Below are positions 26,989 through 34,802 of a DNA stretch of 64,000 nt, piece after piece; position 1 is the stretch's first letter; every line of letters starts with the position of its first letter. The position numbers and the translations under genes were made by a program. A model generated the notes under the pieces. It made no database searches. It had not been told where the DNA came from and saw nothing but the letters and a program-made list of their open reading frames with translations. Location: positions 1 to 64,000 of the forward strand of contig PLDK01000043.1 in NCBI GenBank assembly GCA_003135135.1, in the 5' to 3' direction. This DNA is from Deltaproteobacteria bacterium (lineage in GTDB: Bacteria > Desulfobacterota > Binatia > Binatales > Binataceae).

Positions 26989-27606
26989 TCACTTAGCGGC
27001 TTCGAACTTGGCGTAGCCGGTCAAGTCCTGGTCCGCCGTTGTGTGCATCGGCATCGAGATTTCGCGGAGCACCGGGACTTTCTCGGTGATCGTTCCGGTC
27101 GCGGGCGCGTCCTTTGGCACCGTGATGACGCGAGTGCCGACGAAGCGGACCACCATCGGCAGCATCCCGCCCGTATCGAGGTAGCGCGTGCGTGTCGCCT
27201 CGAAGACACTATCGCTCTTGAAGAGTTTCGAGCCGGCGCGAATCAGGTACTCGTTATTGGAGAGCGGGCGGACCAGCGTCGATTGGCTCATCACATATAG
27301 ATGTCCGACGGTCGGGCGCAGAAATCCGGGGTAGAGCGGATTCACGCCGAGCCAGTACGGCACGATGATGCGCCGTCCGGGCTTCCAATCGGTGAGGCTG
27401 ATGTGCGCCTCGTGATCGTTGTCGGCGAGAATGAAGTCGCGGCCGGCGAAATCGCGCACGATGTCGCGGCTCAACTGATCCTCGGGCGGCGTGGTTATCT
27501 CGCCGGTGGGTCCGAAGTCGAGCGCCTTGTCCGGCGTGCATCCTGCGACGGCCGCCATGAGCGCAAACGCGAGCGCTACGACGATCGCCATCCCCCGGCG
27601 AATCAT
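26989..27606 (-). CDS. Lipoprotein of unknown function, paralogue of its upstream neighbour
   Basis: 205 residues. A lipobox 'AAVAGC' places the lipidated Cys at 23. The mature protein shares a family pattern with the next gene upstream: 'GRDFILADND', 'LTDWKPGRRI', 'YWLGVNPLYPGF', 'AGSKLFKSD', 'TRTRYLDTGGMLP', 'VPVLREISMPM'. I recognise no described domain. Its ATG overlaps the upstream stop by ATGA, and its own stop overlaps a possible GTG of the propeller gene, so the three genes are tightly coupled. Confidence 0.8.
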   Translation of the reverse strand: MIRRGMAIVVALAFALMAAVAGCTPDKALDFGPTGEITTPPEDQLSRDIVRDFAGRDFILADNDHEAHISLTDWKPGRRIIVPYWLGVNPLYPGFLRPTVGHLYVMSQSTLVRPLSNNEYLIRAGSKLFKSDSVFEATRTRYLDTGGMLPMVVRFVGTRVITVPKDAPATGTITEKVPVLREISMPMHTTADQDLTGYAKFEAAK

Positions 27607-28187
27607 GTGCGGTATCTCGCGTAGCTTGCCGGGGTCCTCCCGCCGAGCGTCCATTTCATCGGCAACGAGACCTCGCGCAGCACGGGAATAGTCACGGTCT
27701 TGCCGTCGGGGCGTGTGAATTCGCGCTTGCCGATATACTGAACGATGGTGGGTAAGATTTTTCCGGGCGCCAGATACCGCGTGCGCGTCGTGACGAACAC
27801 CGTCTCCTGCTTCACCAGCGAGCTGCCCGCCTCGACCATCCATTCGCCGGGGGTGTCCAAAGGCTTTTCGAGAGTCGCCTCGCTGATGACGTAGAAATCG
27901 CTTTCTTTGGGCGCCATCACTCCAGGCACCAGGATGTTGACGCCGAACCAGAACGGCAGCTTGAGGAACTTGTCCTTGGGCCAATCGAGCGGGCGCACTT
28001 GCGCGATTTGATTGTTGTCGCCGAGCACGAAGGCGCGGCCGCGAAAGTTGAGCTCGACTTCCTCGGCGCTGGCGAAGATGCGCGGCGGCGCCTTTACGGG
28101 GGGCGCGGATTTCCCGCATCCCGCAATGGCGGCGGCAATGACAGCCGCGGCGAACGCGAGAGCGGCTGCGGTCTTCAGCTGTTTCAT
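27603..28187 (-). CDS. Lipoprotein of unknown function (first of a tandem pair)
   Basis: 194 residues with a lipobox 'AAIAGC' (Cys24). The mature part mirrors the downstream paralogue: 'GRAFVLGDNN', 'PLDWPKDKFLKLPFWFGVN', 'VPGVMAPKES', 'AGSSLVKQ', 'TRTRYLAPGKILP', 'IPVLREVSLPM'. GGGAG sits 8 bases before the ATG at 28187, the only good ribosome site of the three-gene unit. Probably a recent-to-ancient tandem duplication whose products act together in the envelope (inference). Confidence 0.8.
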   Translation of the reverse strand: MKQLKTAAALAFAAAVIAAAIAGCGKSAPPVKAPPRIFASAEEVELNFRGRAFVLGDNNQIAQVRPLDWPKDKFLKLPFWFGVNILVPGVMAPKESDFYVISEATLEKPLDTPGEWMVEAGSSLVKQETVFVTTRTRYLAPGKILPTIVQYIGKREFTRPDGKTVTIPVLREVSLPMKWTLGGRTPASYARYRT

Positions 28188-28244
28188 CGGCGGCGCTCCC
28201 TGGTTTGCGCGCATCCGCCGATGATATTAGCATAGGCTGACGCA

Positions 28245-29018
28245 ATGAATCCGAATCGCACGGCATCGAACGGTGCGCCGGTAACCGTGACTCTGTTGGG
28301 CACCGGAGATGCGTTCGCGAGTTTCGGCCGTTCACAATCGGGCTATCTGATCGACGCGCCTGGCGGGCGGATCCTGATGGAAGCGGGGCCCGGCCTGCTG
28401 CCTGCCCTCAAGAGCAACGCCATCGCGCCCGACAGCTTCGACCTGCTGCTCATCAGCCACCTGCACGGCGATCATTTCGCCGGCCTGCCGTTTCTGATCC
28501 TCGACTACATGTGGGAGACGCCGCGCAAGAAGGTGCTGACCGTTGCGGGTCCGGCCAAGCTCGAGGAGCGGACGTGGCTGCTGATGCGCACGATGTTCCC
28601 GCATTTCGAACTCGACGAAATCAAGCGCAAGCTGAAGTTCGTGGTGCTCGAGCCGGGCAGCTCGACGCGGCTGGGCAAGTTCAAGGTGCGCGCAATCCGC
28701 AGTCCGCACACCAAGCCCGACATCTCGCTGTCGTTCAGAATCGACGGCGGCGGGAAGTCGATCGTTTTCTCGGGCGACAGCGGATGGAACGATGAGCTGG
28801 TCGAGCTCAGCGCAGGCGCCGATCTGTTCCTGTGCGAATGCACCTATTACGAGAGCACTCAGCTGACCTTTCATCTCAACTACCCGCTGCTGGCGGCCAA
28901 TCGCGACAAGTTCAAGGTGCGCCGAATGGTGCTGACGCATCTCGGGCGCGAAGTGCTGAACCGCGCGGATGAGATCGCGCTTGAAATGGGTTATGACGGG
29001 ATGAAGATCGAAATCTGA
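28245..29018 (+). CDS. RNase Z-like metallo-beta-lactamase-fold hydrolase
   Basis: 257 residues. Opens with 'VTLLGTGDAFASFGRSQSGYLID', like RNase Z and related hydrolases, then the metal motif 'SHLHGDHFAGLPFLI'. Further ligands are likely in 'SPHTKPD', 'FSGDSGWND' and the C-terminal 'LTHLG'. It lacks the long tRNase Z exosite arm, so a phosphodiesterase or esterase of the 'MBL-fold hydrolase' group is safer than a tRNA-processing call. Divergent from the lipoprotein operon. Confidence 0.8.
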   Translation: MNPNRTASNGAPVTVTLLGTGDAFASFGRSQSGYLIDAPGGRILMEAGPGLLPALKSNAIAPDSFDLLLISHLHGDHFAGLPFLILDYMWETPRKKVLTVAGPAKLEERTWLLMRTMFPHFELDEIKRKLKFVVLEPGSSTRLGKFKVRAIRSPHTKPDISLSFRIDGGGKSIVFSGDSGWNDELVELSAGADLFLCECTYYESTQLTFHLNYPLLAANRDKFKVRRMVLTHLGREVLNRADEIALEMGYDGMKIEI

Positions 29019-29055
29019 GCCCGCGCGCGCATCGGCGCAGAGAAGGATACTCGCC

Positions 29056-29829
29056 ATGGGTATAGTACAGGGCAAGCGGGCGTTGATCGTCGGCGTCGCA
29101 AACGAAAAAAGCCTGGCGTGGTCGATAGCGCAGACACTGGCCGCCGAGGGCGCCGAGATCGCGCTGACCTACCAGGGCGAGATCCTGGAAAAGCGCGTCC
29201 GTCCGCTGGCGGCGCAAATCCAGGCGGACGTGATCGGCGAACTCGACGTGAACAACGACGCGCAAATCGCGTCCGTGTTCGCCGCGCTCAAGAAAAAATG
29301 GAACGGGCTGGACCTGCTCGTGCATGCGGTCGCGTTTGCCGAGCGCGAAGATCTCCGCGATCGATTTCTGACGGTCAGCCGCGCCAATTTTGCGAAGTCG
29401 ATGGAAATCAGCGCCTACTCACTGGTCGCCCTCGCGCGCGCCGCGGAACCCCTGATGGAAGCGCGCGGAGGCGGATCGATCCTGACGCTCAGCTACCTCG
29501 GCGCGGTCCGTGCGATCCCCAACTACAACATGATGGGCGTGGCCAAGGCAGCACTGGAAGCCTGCGTACGCTACCTGTCGGTCGATCTGGGGGCCAAGAA
29601 TATACGAGTCAACGCGCTCAGCGCCGGGCCCGCGCGCACGCTCTCGTCGTCGGCGATTCGCGACTTCCATACGATGGCGCACGAGGTCGAGGCGCGCTCG
29701 CCGCTGCGGCGCGCGATGAAGATCGAGGAAGTCGGCAAGATGGCGGCGGCGGTGCTGAGCGATTTTTCGAGCGGCGTCACGGGCCAGACGCTCTACGTGG
29801 ACGTGGGCTACAATATCGTCGGGGTCTAG
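29056..29829 (+). CDS. fabI: Enoyl-[acyl-carrier-protein] reductase [NADH]
   Basis: Performs the last reduction of each fatty-acid elongation cycle. 257 residues, as in E. coli FabI. It has the modified Rossmann motif 'IVGVANEKSLAWSIA' and the catalytic set Tyr147, Tyr157 and Lys164 in 'SYLGAVRAIPNYNMMGVAKA'. AAGGA lies at a good distance from the ATG at 29056. Probably co-transcribed with the next hydrolase, whose start is 17 bases after the stop. Confidence 0.95.
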   Translation: MGIVQGKRALIVGVANEKSLAWSIAQTLAAEGAEIALTYQGEILEKRVRPLAAQIQADVIGELDVNNDAQIASVFAALKKKWNGLDLLVHAVAFAEREDLRDRFLTVSRANFAKSMEISAYSLVALARAAEPLMEARGGGSILTLSYLGAVRAIPNYNMMGVAKAALEACVRYLSVDLGAKNIRVNALSAGPARTLSSSAIRDFHTMAHEVEARSPLRRAMKIEEVGKMAAAVLSDFSSGVTGQTLYVDVGYNIVGV

Positions 29830-29846
29830 CTGCAAGGAGTATCGCG

Positions 29847-30623
29847 ATGCCAATCGTCACCGTTGCGCAGCTATCGGACAACTACGCGTACCTGGTGATC
29901 GACGACGGCAGCAAGGATTGCGCGGTGGTCGATTGCGCCGAGCCCGACAAGGTGATCGCGGCGGCGAAATCGCACGGCGCGAAAATCGTCGCGGTGCTGA
30001 CTACGCACTGGCACGGCGATCACTGCGGCGGCAACAACGAAATCGCGTCCAAAGTGCCGGGAATCAAAGTGTACGGCGCGAGCGCAGAAGGCGGAAGGAT
30101 TCCCGCGTTGACAAATCCGGTCGCGGACGGCGGCCAAATCCGAATCGGCGCGCTCGAAGGCCGCGTGATCGGAATCCCGGCGCATACCAACGGACACGTC
30201 GCCTACTATTTTCCAACGCTCAGTGCGGTGTTTACCGGAGACACGATGTTTGTGGGCGGATGCGGCCGCGTGTTCGAGGGGAAGGCATCGACGATGGTCG
30301 CGTCGCTGAGAAAACTCGCGGCGCTGCCCGACTCGACCCAGGTCTATTGCGGCCACGAGTACACCGAAAAAAATCTGCGCTTCGCGCTGACACTGGAGCC
30401 GGGGAACCAGGCGACGGCGAAAAAGCACCAGTGGAGCCTGAAGACGCGCGCGGAGAAAAAGTTCACGGTGCCGTCCACCATCGGCGACGAGAAGCAGACC
30501 AATCCATTTCTGCGCACCGACAGCCCCGAGTTGCGCGCGAATCTGAAACATCGCGATCCGTCGGTGGGCGACGATCCGATCGCGATTTTTGCCAAGGTCC
30601 GCGAACTCAAGGATCATTTCTAG
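29847..30623 (+). CDS. gloB: Hydroxyacylglutathione hydrolase (glyoxalase II)
   Basis: 258 residues, the size of GloB. It has the two-metal motif 'LTTHWHGDHCGGN', further ligands in 'IPAHTNGHVAYYF' and 'FTGDTMFVGGCGR', and a substrate-site 'YCGHEYTEKNLRFALTLEP' that is diagnostic for glyoxalase II. The usual 'PGHT' reads 'PAHT', a mild departure. It hydrolyses S-lactoylglutathione to D-lactate and glutathione. AAGGAG is 7 bases before the ATG at 29847; the frame stays open far upstream inside fabI but without homology. Confidence 0.9.
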   Translation: MPIVTVAQLSDNYAYLVIDDGSKDCAVVDCAEPDKVIAAAKSHGAKIVAVLTTHWHGDHCGGNNEIASKVPGIKVYGASAEGGRIPALTNPVADGGQIRIGALEGRVIGIPAHTNGHVAYYFPTLSAVFTGDTMFVGGCGRVFEGKASTMVASLRKLAALPDSTQVYCGHEYTEKNLRFALTLEPGNQATAKKHQWSLKTRAEKKFTVPSTIGDEKQTNPFLRTDSPELRANLKHRDPSVGDDPIAIFAKVRELKDHF

Positions 30624-30693
30624 CAGCGGCCAGCCCGTGCACCCTTGCCGGAAATAAAAGAGCGACGACGAGAGCTGAAACTTCGGTTTGCTG

Positions 30694-31122
30694 CTAGAAC
30701 GGTTTCATCACGGCCAGCATCAGGATCGCGATCAACAGCAGGCTCACCAGCCCGTGGATGACGCGATACTCGCGACGCGTTGACTCGCTTGGGTGATCCT
30801 CGAGGAAAATAATCCGGCGATAAAACCGCACGTGATAAAAGAGCAGTATCGCGACCAGCAGCAGCTTGAAGTGGAACCATCCCTGCCGCAGCACCGGCGG
30901 ATTCGTCAGGATCAGCAACAGTCCAAGAACGATCGTGACGGCGGCGCCGACGTTGGTCGTGGTCTGGAACAATCCGCGCGCCACGCCGAGGAAGCGTTCC
31001 TTGGGCAGTCCGACTTCTTCGGGCACACGCGCCAGCAGGCTGGCGATCATCATCAGTCCGCCCAACCAGAAAACGACGCCGAAGATATGAAGTGCGAGAA
31101 TGGAACCGCGAAGCGCGTACAT
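30694..31122 (-). CDS. HemJ-like/CopD-family small membrane protein
   Basis: 142 residues, four transmembrane helices. 'LALHIFGVVFWLGGL' with a His in helix 1, 'GWFHFKLLLVAILLFYH' and the terminal 'LLLIAILMLAVMKPF' resemble HemJ (UPF0093) protoporphyrinogen oxidase, whose conserved His and Lys occur in these positions. The HemJ-typical 'YLPRLFVYH' stretch is missing, so activity is uncertain and databases may name it CopD-like. It lies 17 bases downstream of the MFS gene. Confidence 0.6.
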   Translation of the reverse strand: MYALRGSILALHIFGVVFWLGGLMMIASLLARVPEEVGLPKERFLGVARGLFQTTTNVGAAVTIVLGLLLILTNPPVLRQGWFHFKLLLVAILLFYHVRFYRRIIFLEDHPSESTRREYRVIHGLVSLLLIAILMLAVMKPF

Positions 31123-31139
31123 CGTGTTCCCCCGTTATG

Positions 31140-32354
31140 TCAGGATGCGCGGACATCGATTGCGCTGGTGGCCGCGAGCGCGAGCATAACTACGGCGGCG
31201 CCGCCGAGATAGGGCGCCGCGGGTCCCAGCAGTTGATACGCGAGTCCGCCCGCGATGGGGCCGCAGATGCGCGCGAGCGACATGGCAGACTGATTCACCC
31301 CCATCACTTCACCCTGCAAATCGCGGTCGGTGTTGCGCGAGATGAGGCTGGCGATCGACGGGCTTGCGAAACCGTAACCCAGGGAGAGCGCCGCCAGCAT
31401 CGCGAGCAACGCGCCGTGCGATGAAATCGAGCCCATCGGCGCCAACCCAACGATCATCGCGAGCAATCCGATTTTCAGCAGCCGCAGCTCGCCGAATCGG
31501 CCCACGATTTTTCCCAGCAGGTAGCCCTGCGCCAACGCCTGCATCAGGCCGGCGAAGGCGAGCAATACGCCGATGCCGAACGTGCCGTAACCGTAAACCA
31601 CGGGCACCATCAGCGCAAAGGTCGTTTCGAGCGCGGACAACGAGAACGTCAGCAGAAATGCAATCGCGAACATCCGCGCCAGCCGATGGCGGAGCAACTC
31701 GCGCGGGAGCGCCAGCAGCGGCGCAATGAAATGGGAGAGGTCGAGCGGCGTGGAGCGATCGGCATGATGCGACTCGGGCAGTTTGACCGCGGCGAAGATG
31801 AAATTCGCAAGCGTCAGCGCGCTGGCAAAGAACACCGGCACCCGCAAACTCGAATACCCCATGATTCCGCCGAGCGCCGGCCCCAGCACGAAGCCGAGTC
31901 CGAACGCCGCACCGATGAGTCCCATGCCCTTGGCGCGATGCGCGTCATCGGTGGTGTCGGCGATGTAGGCCTGCGCGGTCGAAATCGTTGCGGCGCATGC
32001 GCCGTGCATCGCGCGCGACGCGAGCAGCCAGAAAAACGTTCCGGCAAATCCGTAAATCAAGTAGCCGATCGATGAGCCGAGCAATCCCAGCAGAAGGATC
32101 GGCCGGCGTCCGACGCGATCGGAAATTCGGCCGAGGATCGGCGCAAACACGAACTGCGTCAGCGAATAGATCGCCATCAGCGCGCCCACGCCGACCGCGC
32201 CGACGCCCATCTTGTGCGCGAACATCGGCAGGAACGGAATGACGATGCCGAAGCCGAGCAGGTCGATGAAGACGGTCAGAAAAAGTATCAGCCGCGAGGC
32301 CGCGGCCGGCTCGGCGCGGGTGGGCGCTTGCTTGACTGGTTCGATACTTGGCAT
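31140..32354 (-). CDS. MFS transporter, TetA-like drug:H+ antiporter group
   Basis: 404 residues, twelve predicted helices. The loop 2-3 signature 'GRISDRVGRRPILLLGL' and the motif C-like 'GLGFVLGPALGG' of 12-TM drug:H+ antiporters are present; the opening 'FIDLLGFGIVIPFLP' is typical of the TCR/Tet branch. Exported substrate unknown. The ATG at 32354 precedes a polar tail and the first helix. Starts 84 bases from the divergent CoA-transferase. Confidence 0.88.
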   Translation of the reverse strand: MPSIEPVKQAPTRAEPAAASRLILFLTVFIDLLGFGIVIPFLPMFAHKMGVGAVGVGALMAIYSLTQFVFAPILGRISDRVGRRPILLLGLLGSSIGYLIYGFAGTFFWLLASRAMHGACAATISTAQAYIADTTDDAHRAKGMGLIGAAFGLGFVLGPALGGIMGYSSLRVPVFFASALTLANFIFAAVKLPESHHADRSTPLDLSHFIAPLLALPRELLRHRLARMFAIAFLLTFSLSALETTFALMVPVVYGYGTFGIGVLLAFAGLMQALAQGYLLGKIVGRFGELRLLKIGLLAMIVGLAPMGSISSHGALLAMLAALSLGYGFASPSIASLISRNTDRDLQGEVMGVNQSAMSLARICGPIAGGLAYQLLGPAAPYLGGAAVVMLALAATSAIDVRAS

Positions 32355-32438
32355 TGATTGAAGTACGCCGGTTGAAGAGAATCCTACGCCAGCCGCGCAG
32401 TCAAGCAAATCGAGCGGAATCACTACGAGGGCTTACCG

Positions 32439-33773
32439 ATGGCGACTTCCTACCAGGGCGAACTCAAGCGCAAAAAAGTCAGCGCCGATGAGGCGGCGGC
32501 GCAAGTCAAATCCGGCGATTGGGTCGAGTACGGATTCGGACTCGGGCAGCCGGACTTGTTCGATCGCGCGCTGGCCGGGCGAGTGCAAAAGCTCAAGCGC
32601 GTAAAGATCCGCGGATGCCTTGCGATGCGCCCGCGCGCGGCGGCCGAGGCGGATCCCGAACAACGTCATCTGGTTTACCTGTCGTGGTATTTTTCGGGGC
32701 TGGAAAGAAAGATGTACGATCGCGGCCTGGCGCATCATATACCGATGAACTTCGGCGAGGCGCCCGACACCTATCGCCGCTTGATCGACGTGGACGTCGC
32801 GGTGTTGAAGACGGCGCCGATGGACGAGCACGGATTTTTCAACTTCGGCCCGTCGGTCACCTATCACAAGGCGATCAGCGAAAAAGCCAGGACCATGATT
32901 GTCGAGACTGACGCGAGCGTGCCATACGTTTTCGGAATCGAAAACGCGGTGCATATAAATGATGTCGAGTTCGTGCTGGACGCCGGCGCATCCGCGATGC
33001 CGGAGCTGAAGAATCCCGCCGCGAGCGCGGTCGATCAGAAAGTCGCGGAGCTGATCGCGCCGGAAATCCCCAGCGGCGCGTGTATCCAGATTGGGATCGG
33101 CGCGATGCCCAACGCGGTCTGCGAGCTGCTGGCGGTGGCTCCGATCAAGGATCTCGGCGTTCACACCGAAATGTTCGTCGATTCGCTCGTGTCGCTTTAC
33201 CAGGCCGGCAAGGTGACCGGCGCCCACAAAGCGACCAACCGCTACCAGATGGCGTACACGTTCGCGGCGGGTTCGAAACGGATGTACGACTTCCTCGATC
33301 GCAACGCCGCATGCTTTGCGGGATCGGTCGATTACACCAACCTGCCGCATCGCATAATGCTCAACGACCGCGTCATCTCGATCTGCAACGCGGCGCAAAT
33401 CGATCTCACCGGACAGACGTGCTCCGAGTCGGCCGGAATTCGGCAGATAAGCGGCGCGGGAGGACAACTGCAATTCGTGCGCGGCGCGCGCGACTCGCGC
33501 GGGGGCAAGTCATTTCTATGCCTCGCCTCGACCCACGAGCGCGATGGGCGGCGCGCCAGCCGAATCGTCGCGCGAATCGACGAGTGCAACATCGTGACCA
33601 CGCCGCGCGTCGACGTGATGTACGTGGTGACCGAGTATGGGATGGTCAATCTGAAAGGCAAATCGGTTCCGGAGCGCGCACGCGCACTGATCTCGATCGC
33701 GCATCCTGATTTCCGCGAAGAGCTGGAACGCCAGGCTCGCGAGTATCGGCTGATCGCGCGCGCGGTTTTCTGA
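32439..33773 (+). CDS. Acetyl-CoA hydrolase/transferase family CoA-transferase (4-hydroxybutyrate/butyrate type)
   Basis: 444 residues of class-I CoA-transferases related to AbfT and butyryl-CoA:acetate CoA-transferase. 'GACIQIGIGAMPNAV' is the CoA-binding glycine motif, and 'LGVHTEMFVDSLVSLY' contains the catalytic Glu that forms the glutamyl-CoA intermediate. C-terminal 'VTEYGMVNLKGKSVPERARALISIAHPDFR' is family-typical. The acyl substrate is not readable. ATG at 32439, weak ribosome site. Confidence 0.88.
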   Translation: MATSYQGELKRKKVSADEAAAQVKSGDWVEYGFGLGQPDLFDRALAGRVQKLKRVKIRGCLAMRPRAAAEADPEQRHLVYLSWYFSGLERKMYDRGLAHHIPMNFGEAPDTYRRLIDVDVAVLKTAPMDEHGFFNFGPSVTYHKAISEKARTMIVETDASVPYVFGIENAVHINDVEFVLDAGASAMPELKNPAASAVDQKVAELIAPEIPSGACIQIGIGAMPNAVCELLAVAPIKDLGVHTEMFVDSLVSLYQAGKVTGAHKATNRYQMAYTFAAGSKRMYDFLDRNAACFAGSVDYTNLPHRIMLNDRVISICNAAQIDLTGQTCSESAGIRQISGAGGQLQFVRGARDSRGGKSFLCLASTHERDGRRASRIVARIDECNIVTTPRVDVMYVVTEYGMVNLKGKSVPERARALISIAHPDFREELERQAREYRLIARAVF

Positions 33774-33787
33774 TATTCGCGAACAGT

Positions 33788-34111
33788 TCAGCGCGACGGT
33801 GTTTGGTGGTCGTCTTCGTCGGCGAACTTGTACACCAGTTCGTCGGGGCGCGCGTAGCCAAGCTCGCGGCGAATGAGGCGTTCGATATAGCGGTCGTCGG
33901 AGCGAAGTTTCGCAATGCGGATTGTGAACGCGGCGTTGTCCGCCGCCAGCTGATTGCGGCGCTGCTCCAATGCGGCGCGATGGCTCTGGAGGGCGATCAG
34001 GTCGCGCGGCCCCTGCTGGCCGAGCAGGGCGCTTAATAGCAGCATCACGAGAACCCCGCCGAAGATTAGGCTGAGCCACTCGCGACGCAGTAGGAAGCTT
34101 AACCGCCTCAT
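33788..34111 (-). CDS. ftsB: FtsB/DivIC septum formation initiator
   Basis: 107 residues: one transmembrane helix (about 12-30), a coiled coil (about 40-75, 'HRAALEQRRNQLAADNAAF') and the C-terminal cap 'ERLIRRELGYARPDELVYKF', which is the conserved end of FtsB. FtsB bridges FtsL and FtsQ in the divisome. Convergent with the CoA-transferase, 14 bases apart. Confidence 0.9.
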   Translation of the reverse strand: MRRLSFLLRREWLSLIFGGVLVMLLLSALLGQQGPRDLIALQSHRAALEQRRNQLAADNAAFTIRIAKLRSDDRYIERLIRRELGYARPDELVYKFADEDDHQTPSR

Positions 34112-34257
34112 CCGACCAATCGTAATTCAAGCGCCAGCCCGACTTCAAGAGGTCAAATTTTGAACGACATTCTAACGACATTCTAAAGACCCGAAACAGA
34201 CCGGTTCGGTTGCACTCTTCCGACTTTAAAATTTCTTTATAAATCGCCGTACAGCCC

Positions 34258-34286
34258 TTGATTTTAGAATAACATGTTTCTATAAT
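34258..34286 (+). promoter_or_regulatory. Strong sigma-70-type promoter
   Basis: TTGATT (34258-34263), a 17-base spacer and a perfect TATAAT (34281-34286). Transcription would start near 34293. The leader then folds a 7-bp hairpin, GATGAGG (34298-34304) with CCTCATC (34312-34318), before the ribosome site of the next small gene. Confidence 0.8.
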
Positions 34287-34367
34287 CGGCCCGAATCGAT
34301 GAGGGATGAATCCTCATCTATAAGAAAGGGTGCTTGTCCAGCAGCAGCCTAGGAAGAGGAGGTACTT

Positions 34368-34475
34368 ATGCCAGTGAGGAAGAAGATACAGGCCAAAAAG
34401 GCCACCAAGTCCAAACCGATGCGAAAGAGCAAAATGGCTAAGAAGAAAGCAGCCAAAAAGACCAAAAAGAAGTAA
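34368..34475 (+). CDS. 35-residue lysine-rich basic protein
   Basis: Reads 35 codons from ATG to TAA with 16 Lys, 2 Arg and no acidic residue. It begins 'MPVRKKIQAKKATK' and ends 'MAKKKAAKKTKKK', like the tail of histone H1-like proteins. A perfect AGGAGG sits 6 bases before the ATG. It has its own near-consensus promoter (34258-34286), a leader hairpin and a strong terminator downstream, all evidence that it is a real, probably highly expressed gene. A nucleoid- or RNA-binding role, or an extra ribosomal peptide, is inference from charge only. Confidence 0.75.
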   Translation: MPVRKKIQAKKATKSKPMRKSKMAKKKAAKKTKKK

Positions 34476-34491
34476 CCACTTAACGAGTTTA

Positions 34492-34568
34492 CCTTCGGGC
34501 CAATACCCCGAGGGCTGGCTAAGGCTGCCAGGATTGCTGCTGGAATAAGCCGAGGCTGAAAGGCCTCG
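34492..34568 (+). ncRNA. Chain of RNA hairpins in the 3' region of the basic-protein transcript
   Basis: Three consecutive stems lie between the stop codon and the terminator: 34492-34499 with 34507-34514 (8 bp with one G-U), 34515-34519 with 34527-34531 (5 bp) and 34551-34556 with 34563-34568 (6 bp). No known RNA family is recognised. It could be a structured 3' UTR or a processed small RNA. Confidence 0.4.
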
Positions 34569-34577
34569 CAACACGGG

Positions 34578-34611
34578 AGAGCCCCCTCGAAAGAGGGGGC
34601 TCTTTCCTTTT
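34578..34611 (+). terminator. Intrinsic terminator with GAAA tetraloop
   Basis: An 11-bp perfect stem (34578-34588 with 34593-34603) closed by a GAAA tetraloop and followed by a T-rich tract (TTTCCTTTT). It ends the basic-protein transcript. Confidence 0.9.
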
Positions 34612-34802
34612 CCAGTGCTTGCTTGCGAGCGCGCGCGTTCAACATGATAGGCTTCGAGTCGGCGCGAAGTTGCGCAAGCCTTATGTCCGCGTTGGCAAAA
34701 GATTTTGACGCGATAATTGTTGGCGCGCGCGCCGCCTTTCCATCGTTCAGATTTGCGCGCCTGATGGCGGCGGCGTCGCGGGCCGCATAATTCGGCAGAC
34801 CA

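Noticed and set aside
28245-29018. tRNA 3' endonuclease RNase Z
   Set aside because: The fold opening is similar but the long exosite arm of tRNase Z is missing, so I kept a general hydrolase call.
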